Source: Chitinophagaceae bacterium (lineage in GTDB: Bacteria; Bacteroidota; Bacteroidia; Chitinophagales; Chitinophagaceae). From it: a stretch of 64,000 bases of DNA. The position numbers were made by a program, and so were the translations under genes. A model generated the notes under the pieces. That model made no database searches, was not told where the DNA came from, and worked only from the letters and a program-made list of their open reading frames with translations. The stretch covers positions 25,765-89,764 of the forward strand of contig JAEUVD010000053.1 of NCBI GenBank assembly GCA_016787065.1, given 5' to 3'. Position 1 is the stretch's first letter. Every line of letters starts with the position of its first letter. Shown here one piece after another: positions 60,325 through 64,000 of this stretch.

Positions 60325-60795
60325 CTATTTTCTAACTGCTTTAACATCAGCAGCATTTACTTCTCCGCCTTTATTACCAAAGTTGTTTAGAACATATGTA
60401 AATACATTGGCAACTTCGTCATCGGATAGTGTAGCTGCTGGCATAGCTTGATTAAATTTTTCTCCATTTACTGTTATTTCTCCTGTTAGACCATTTACAA
60501 CACCTCCAATTGCTCTTGGCAAATCGGCTGCTAAATAATCAGACCCAGCTAAAGGCGGAAACGTTGCAGGTAATCCCTTGCCATCTGCTTGGTGACATGC
60601 TTGACATACCTTTTCATAGACTGCCTTACCTGAAGCAATTTTAGCATCTAATCCACCAGCAGCAGGTGTTTCTTCCAACATAGATTTTGGTGCTTCAGTA
60701 GTTGTTGGTGTTTCTTTTTTTTCATCACCTCCACATGAGAATAAAAATGTTGCTGTTGTTAATGTAGCTATAGCTACTAATTTTAAGTTTTTCAT
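60325..60795 (-). CDS. Lipoprotein cytochrome c
   Basis: A 156-residue cytochrome c. It has a signal and lipobox ending TFLFSCGG (Cys about 21), a short Thr/Glu/Pro linker and a heme domain CQACHQADGKGLPATFPPLA (CxxCH), with Met in the QAMPAATLSDDE region. The second half is strikingly like the C-terminal cytochrome of the NirK gene (FPPLAGSDY, ITVNGEKF, TYVLNNFGNKGGEV), so the two share a recent origin. It probably donates electrons to NirK or NorC. It is 81 nt from norC and 26 nt from the SCO gene. Confidence 0.88.
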   Translation of the reverse strand: MKNLKLVAIATLTTATFLFSCGGDEKKETPTTTEAPKSMLEETPAAGGLDAKIASGKAVYEKVCQACHQADGKGLPATFPPLAGSDYLAADLPRAIGGVVNGLTGEITVNGEKFNQAMPAATLSDDEVANVFTYVLNNFGNKGGEVNAADVKAVRK

Positions 60796-60821
60796 TTTTT
60801 TAAATTTTTGTTTTTGAGTTT

Positions 60822-61439
60822 TTATTTAATTAAAGTTTTTATATGTTCTATCATTTCTGTAGGCTCTTGTGCAAGCCCATTTTGTTGGAATGCGATGTTT
60901 CCATTTTTATCAATTAAATGAATCGTATTGGAATGGTCAAAACCTCCACCTGCTAATGGTTTTATGCGAACATTTAGCACATTGGCAATTTCCATTGTCG
61001 CATCATTGTTTGAAGAAATGCAAATCCAGTTATCATTCAATTGATGTTCTTTTGAAAATTCTATAAACCTTTCTGGCGTATCTCTTAACGGATCCATGCT
61101 GATTAATAAGAACTGAATATTTTGTAATTCTTCTTTTGAAAAAGCTTTTTCAATACGTTGTATGTCTGCAACAATTCTCGGACAAGCTGATTCGCAATGT
61201 GTGAAAACCATCGCTGCAACAGTAATTTTATTTGATAATTCCTTTAGTGAGATGCTATCTTTATTTTGCTTCAACCATTTGCTTTCTAAATTAAAAATAG
61301 ATTCGTTTGCAGTCATTTCATCCTTGACAACTTCTTCGGTTTTGTTTATATCTTTTTTACAACATTCTTTTTCTTCTTTTTCATTGCATGAAAAAATGAA
61401 GATTGTTGCAATGCATAGTGCTATTATTTTTAATTTCAT
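60822..61439 (-). CDS. SCO1/SenC copper chaperone-like lipoprotein
   Basis: A 205-residue protein with lipobox IFIFSCNE (Cys about 18), a Cys/Lys/Glu-rich linker and a thioredoxin-like SCO domain. The copper-binding motif is FTHCESACPRIVADI (CxxxC), and the third ligand is the His in GGFDHSNTIHLIDK. SCO proteins deliver copper to oxidases; here the neighbouring NirK copper enzyme is the likely client. It is encoded next to the four-helix membrane protein and cytochrome genes. Confidence 0.9.
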   Translation of the reverse strand: MKLKIIALCIATIFIFSCNEKEEKECCKKDINKTEEVVKDEMTANESIFNLESKWLKQNKDSISLKELSNKITVAAMVFTHCESACPRIVADIQRIEKAFSKEELQNIQFLLISMDPLRDTPERFIEFSKEHQLNDNWICISSNNDATMEIANVLNVRIKPLAGGGFDHSNTIHLIDKNGNIAFQQNGLAQEPTEMIEHIKTLIK

Positions 61440-61454
61440 TTTATTGTTTTTATT

Positions 61455-61931
61455 TTATATTCCTCTAACTGCGATTAACATAGTAATAAAAATGGCTGAA
61501 ACAATGACTAATCCGATTTGAGGGATGAATTCAATACCCTTATATCCCACTAATAATTCATCTTTATTTGGCAACCGACTTCTCAAATATTTTTCTACTT
61601 TACTTTCTGCAAGAAAATGAAAAACTGTAACCATAAATCCTACACTTCCTGCTATGAATATGAGCGTTCCTCTGGTGCTTTCAAGCATTTCTAATACATT
61701 AAATCTAGTTTGTATCCAAAGAATGATTCCTCCTGTTACAAAAGTTGATGCTGCACTAATAGAAACTATATTGGTTACATTTTTAAATATGGGTTTCAAA
61801 ATATCAATATCTATCTGTGTTAGTTTTTTTGACACCGATGGCATTAAACCATAATTCATTACCACTACCATGCCTAACCATATTGCGGCAGATAGAACAT
61901 GTACATTCCGTATGATTCCAAAAAAGCTCAT
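61455..61931 (-). CDS. Four-helix membrane protein of the nir operon (CopD-like)
   Basis: A 158-residue integral membrane protein with four helices (NVHVLSAAIWLGMVVVMNYG, VTNIVSISAASTFVTGGIIL, GTLIFIAGSVGFMVTVFHF, EFIPQIGLVIVSAIFITMLI). The first helix with HVLSAAIWLG resembles CopD and related copper-resistance membrane proteins. It overlaps the stop of nirV (ATGA) and lies before the SCO gene, so a role in copper supply or heme/copper maturation for NirK is an inference. Confidence 0.65.
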   Translation of the reverse strand: MSFFGIIRNVHVLSAAIWLGMVVVMNYGLMPSVSKKLTQIDIDILKPIFKNVTNIVSISAASTFVTGGIILWIQTRFNVLEMLESTRGTLIFIAGSVGFMVTVFHFLAESKVEKYLRSRLPNKDELLVGYKGIEFIPQIGLVIVSAIFITMLIAVRGI

Positions 61932-62698
61932 GAGCCAATTTTATTTTTTACACATCTAAAGCCTAAATTAGGAACTCCATATTTTGCTTTCACACTCGAG
62001 CGTGAAGCAAAACGCATAAATGATGCATAGTTATTAATATCCTTAGAAGCAAATGAACCTCCTCCACAAAAAAACGTATTATCAAGTCCACTATTCCCTC
62101 TTGATTCGCCTGTTGTTAAAGCACTATTAAAATCAAAAGTCCATTCCCAAACTAAGCCATGTAAATCCCAAACACCATAATAGTTCTTGAATGTAGAACC
62201 TACATGTGGCAATACTTTCGGATTAGATTTTGAAACCCAATTTAAAATCCATTGATTAAATTTAAAATCTTTTGAGGCATCTGGTTTTGTTTCACTTGCT
62301 CTTGCTGCAATTTCCCATTCAGCAACAGTTGGTAATCGTTTACCTTGGCATTCGCAATATTTTTTGGCTGCAAACCAGGAAATATTTACAACTGGACTCA
62401 ATGCAATTTGCGCATTAAATGAAGTGTCTGAATTCCATTGATGCAAATAGTTCGTATCAGCATATATCGATTTTATTTTTGTTTTACTCCATGATGGATT
62501 TTGTAAAATAAATTTTTTATAATCTTCATTTGTTACAGGAAAAATATCCATAAAAAATGGTTTCACTATCGTTTTTTGACTATCTAAGGAATATAAAGGA
62601 AGGAATATTCCTCCCTTTATATTTACCATTGTTGGATGACTTTGACCATCAACCAACAAGTCAATAAATAAAAATAATATAGTGATTAATTTATGCAT
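61928..62698 (-). CDS. nirV: NirV, formylglycine-generating-enzyme-like protein
   Basis: A 256-residue exported protein with signal peptide (HKLITILFLFIDLLVDGQ) and one SUMF1-type domain (about 22-250). It shows KPFFMDIFPVTNEDYKKFIL, SPVVNISWFAAKKYCECQGK, RLPTVAEWEIAARASE, LHGLVWEWTFDFN and PNLGFRCVKN. NirV is regularly encoded downstream of nirK in denitrifiers and is thought to assist nitrite reductase, perhaps by modification; its mechanism is unclear. It starts 2 nt after the nirK stop and overlaps the next gene by 4 nt, so it is in the same operon. Confidence 0.88.
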   Translation of the reverse strand: MHKLITILFLFIDLLVDGQSHPTMVNIKGGIFLPLYSLDSQKTIVKPFFMDIFPVTNEDYKKFILQNPSWSKTKIKSIYADTNYLHQWNSDTSFNAQIALSPVVNISWFAAKKYCECQGKRLPTVAEWEIAARASETKPDASKDFKFNQWILNWVSKSNPKVLPHVGSTFKNYYGVWDLHGLVWEWTFDFNSALTTGESRGNSGLDNTFFCGGGSFASKDINNYASFMRFASRSSVKAKYGVPNLGFRCVKNKIGS

Positions 62699-62700
62699 TC

Positions 62701-64000
62701 TTATTTACGTTGTTTTGAAACATCTGCTGCGGATACTTCGCCTCCTTTGTTTCCAAAACTATTTAATACATACGTTGCAACTGAAGCAATTTGTGCATCG
62801 CTCAACGTTTGTTTTGGCATTACGCCATCAAACACTTTTCCATTGACAGTAATTTTACCAGACAAACCGTGAATAATGGTTTTAGTAACTAATGATGGGT
62901 TAGAAGCGAAATAATCAGAGCCAGCTAAAGGTGGAAATGCTTTTTCAATTCCTTTACCATCAGCTTGATGACAAGCTTGGCAAGTACTGGCATATATAGC
63001 TTTACCTTGCGTAATTTTTTCGTCTTTGGTCAGTGGTTTAGCAACTACAACAGGTTCATCTGGCATCGTTTGAGCCGCACCTTCTGCTTGGTAAATACGA
63101 TCATCTTGTTGTCCTGAGTAAATTGATTTATTTTCAGCCCCCTCTACTTTCAACATGCCCAATGATCCTTTATTAAATGTTCGGAAAATGGAATGGTCTA
63201 CCAAAATTAAATTAGCAGGCACATCACATTTGAACTCTGTAATAGCCGAACCTCCTGCTGGAACTAATGTTGTTTGTACATTATGATTTAACGTTGTTCC
63301 TCCTTCTGGATAAACATTATCAAAAATATCTCCAATAACATGGAAGCTTGATACTAGATTTGGTCCACCATTTCCTACAAACAAACGAACTGTTTCACCA
63401 ACTTTTGCCTTTAATGACTTGTCGCCTGTAAGCGAACCCACCTTGCCATTAAACACAACGTAGTCAGGCTGTTCTTTCAAAGCTTTATCCATATTAAATT
63501 GTTGTAATCCAGCTTCACCGTAAGCACCTTTAGTATAAAAATCTCCTTGGCATACATAAAATTCTCTATCTACTTTTGGTAAGCCTTCTTTGGGTTCAAC
63601 CAAAATCAACCCATACATTCCATTGGCTATGTGCATACCAACTGGTGCGGTTGCACAATGGTAAATATACAAACCTGAATTTAATGCAGTGAATGAAAAT
63701 TGAGTTTCATGTCCTGGTGCTGTAAAAGTAGCAGCTGCACCTCCACCTTGACCAGAAACAGCATGCAAATCAATATTATGAGGTAACTTGTTATTGGGAT
63801 TATTTTTTAAATGAAACTCAACAAAGTCACCTTGACGAATACGAATAAAGCGACCTGGCACGCTTCCTCCAAAAGTCCAGAAATTGTATTTTACACCATC
63901 CATCATTTCCATTTCTTTTTCTATGACTTCAAGATTTACAATAACTTTAGTTGCATAGTCTCTTGTAATAGGTGGTGGCACATTAGGTGCTTCTGTTAAA
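62701..64000 (-). CDS. nirK: Copper nitrite reductase fused to cytochrome c (partial at the window edge)
   Basis: At least 432 residues; the start lies beyond the right edge. The frame continues upstream of the internal GTG at 63981 (LTEAPNVPPPITRD is typical of mature NirK), so that GTG is not the start. Two cupredoxin domains hold all ligands: type 1 His, Cys, His, Met and type 2 His are in HNIDLHAVSGQGGG, YIYHCATAPVGMHIANGMYG, SSFHVIGDIFD and VDHSIFR. The catalytic Asp lies in HNIDLH. A C-terminal cytochrome c domain (STCQACHQADGKG, Met in GVMPKQT) is fused, giving a self-supplied electron path. It reduces nitrite to NO in the periplasm and starts the co-directional block. Confidence 0.94.
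   Translation of the reverse strand, partial: LTEAPNVPPPITRDYATKVIVNLEVIEKEMEMMDGVKYNFWTFGGSVPGRFIRIRQGDFVEFHLKNNPNNKLPHNIDLHAVSGQGGGAAATFTAPGHETQFSFTALNSGLYIYHCATAPVGMHIANGMYGLILVEPKEGLPKVDREFYVCQGDFYTKGAYGEAGLQQFNMDKALKEQPDYVVFNGKVGSLTGDKSLKAKVGETVRLFVGNGGPNLVSSFHVIGDIFDNVYPEGGTTLNHNVQTTLVPAGGSAITEFKCDVPANLILVDHSIFRTFNKGSLGMLKVEGAENKSIYSGQQDDRIYQAEGAAQTMPDEPVVVAKPLTKDEKITQGKAIYASTCQACHQADGKGIEKAFPPLAGSDYFASNPSLVTKTIIHGLSGKITVNGKVFDGVMPKQTLSDAQIASVATYVLNSFGNKGGEVSAADVSKQRK

Noticed and set aside
63979..63981. GTG as the nirK start
   Set aside because: The frame continues in NirK-like sequence to the window edge, so the GTG is internal and the gene is partial.

Overview
The window comes from the chromosome of an uncultured-type or environmental member of the Bacteroidota (Flavobacteriales/Sphingobacteriales-like). 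The evidence is an AT-rich sequence, six secreted proteins ending in type IX secretion (T9SS) sorting domains, the gliding/T9SS proteins GldN and GldJ, promoters of the Bacteroidota type (TTG about 18 nt before TAnnTTTG), weak Shine-Dalgarno signals, and the BatA-dihydroorotase-DUF4199-glycosyltransferase gene order. The exact genus cannot be read from the sequence.

Layout. 0-6.9 kb: a DinB-like protein with a Crp-type regulator, an Omp28-like T9SS cargo protein, GldN, tRNA-Leu and tRNA-Gly behind one clear promoter, a deoxyhypusine-synthase-like enzyme and two small membrane or lipoproteins. 7-12.2 kb: an orphan contractile-tail tube protein, then a co-directional set of BatA-like protein, degenerate dihydroorotase, DUF4199 protein and glycosyltransferase. 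12.3-15.8 kb: a very large T9SS cargo protein. 16-17.7 kb: a small recombination hotspot made of tRNA-Pro, tRNA-Ser, two copies of a single-domain GIY-YIG gene (one broken), a tRNA-Pro remnant and a ParD/ParE toxin-antitoxin pair. 17.8-32.8 kb: housekeeping and envelope genes (heptose-phosphate-type kinase, rhodanese, PASTA protein, D-Ala-D-Ala ligase, GldJ, TruB, glycosyltransferase, acetyltransferase) and three more T9SS cargo proteins. 33-39 kb: a TPR histidine kinase/LuxR-type regulator pair and a collagen/YadA-like adhesin, which share a palindrome at the same distance from their promoters. 39-48 kb: desaturase, a four-gene lipoprotein/membrane/kinase/regulator operon, a DNRLRE-type T9SS protein, an AraC regulator and two unknown exported proteins.

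48.7 kb to the right edge: a visibly AT-richer, unidirectional (minus) block of denitrification genes, separated from the rest by a 600-bp gene-free stretch with repeated long hairpins. In transcription order it encodes copper nitrite reductase fused to cytochrome c (cut by the window edge), NirV, a four-helix membrane protein, SCO, a lipoprotein cytochrome c, NorC, NorB, RIC (di-iron repair protein), a hemerythrin, NorQ, NorD, a large uncharacterised TIM-barrel-like protein, tyrosine phenol-lyase, a second NorC-like/NorB-like pair, NorE and NorF. Together these reduce nitrite to NO and NO to N2O and protect the cell from NO.

The most unusual item is the second NorB-like protein (49635-50951). 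It keeps the heme b3 ligand and two of the three FeB histidines, but the first FeB histidine is Asn, both glutamates following it are gone, and the His of the HxH motif that binds heme b is Met. It is probably not a normal NO reductase and deserves comparison with NO dismutase and other divergent NOR families. The uncharacterised 603-residue protein and tyrosine phenol-lyase lying just upstream of it make this sub-cluster the best candidate for an undescribed function.
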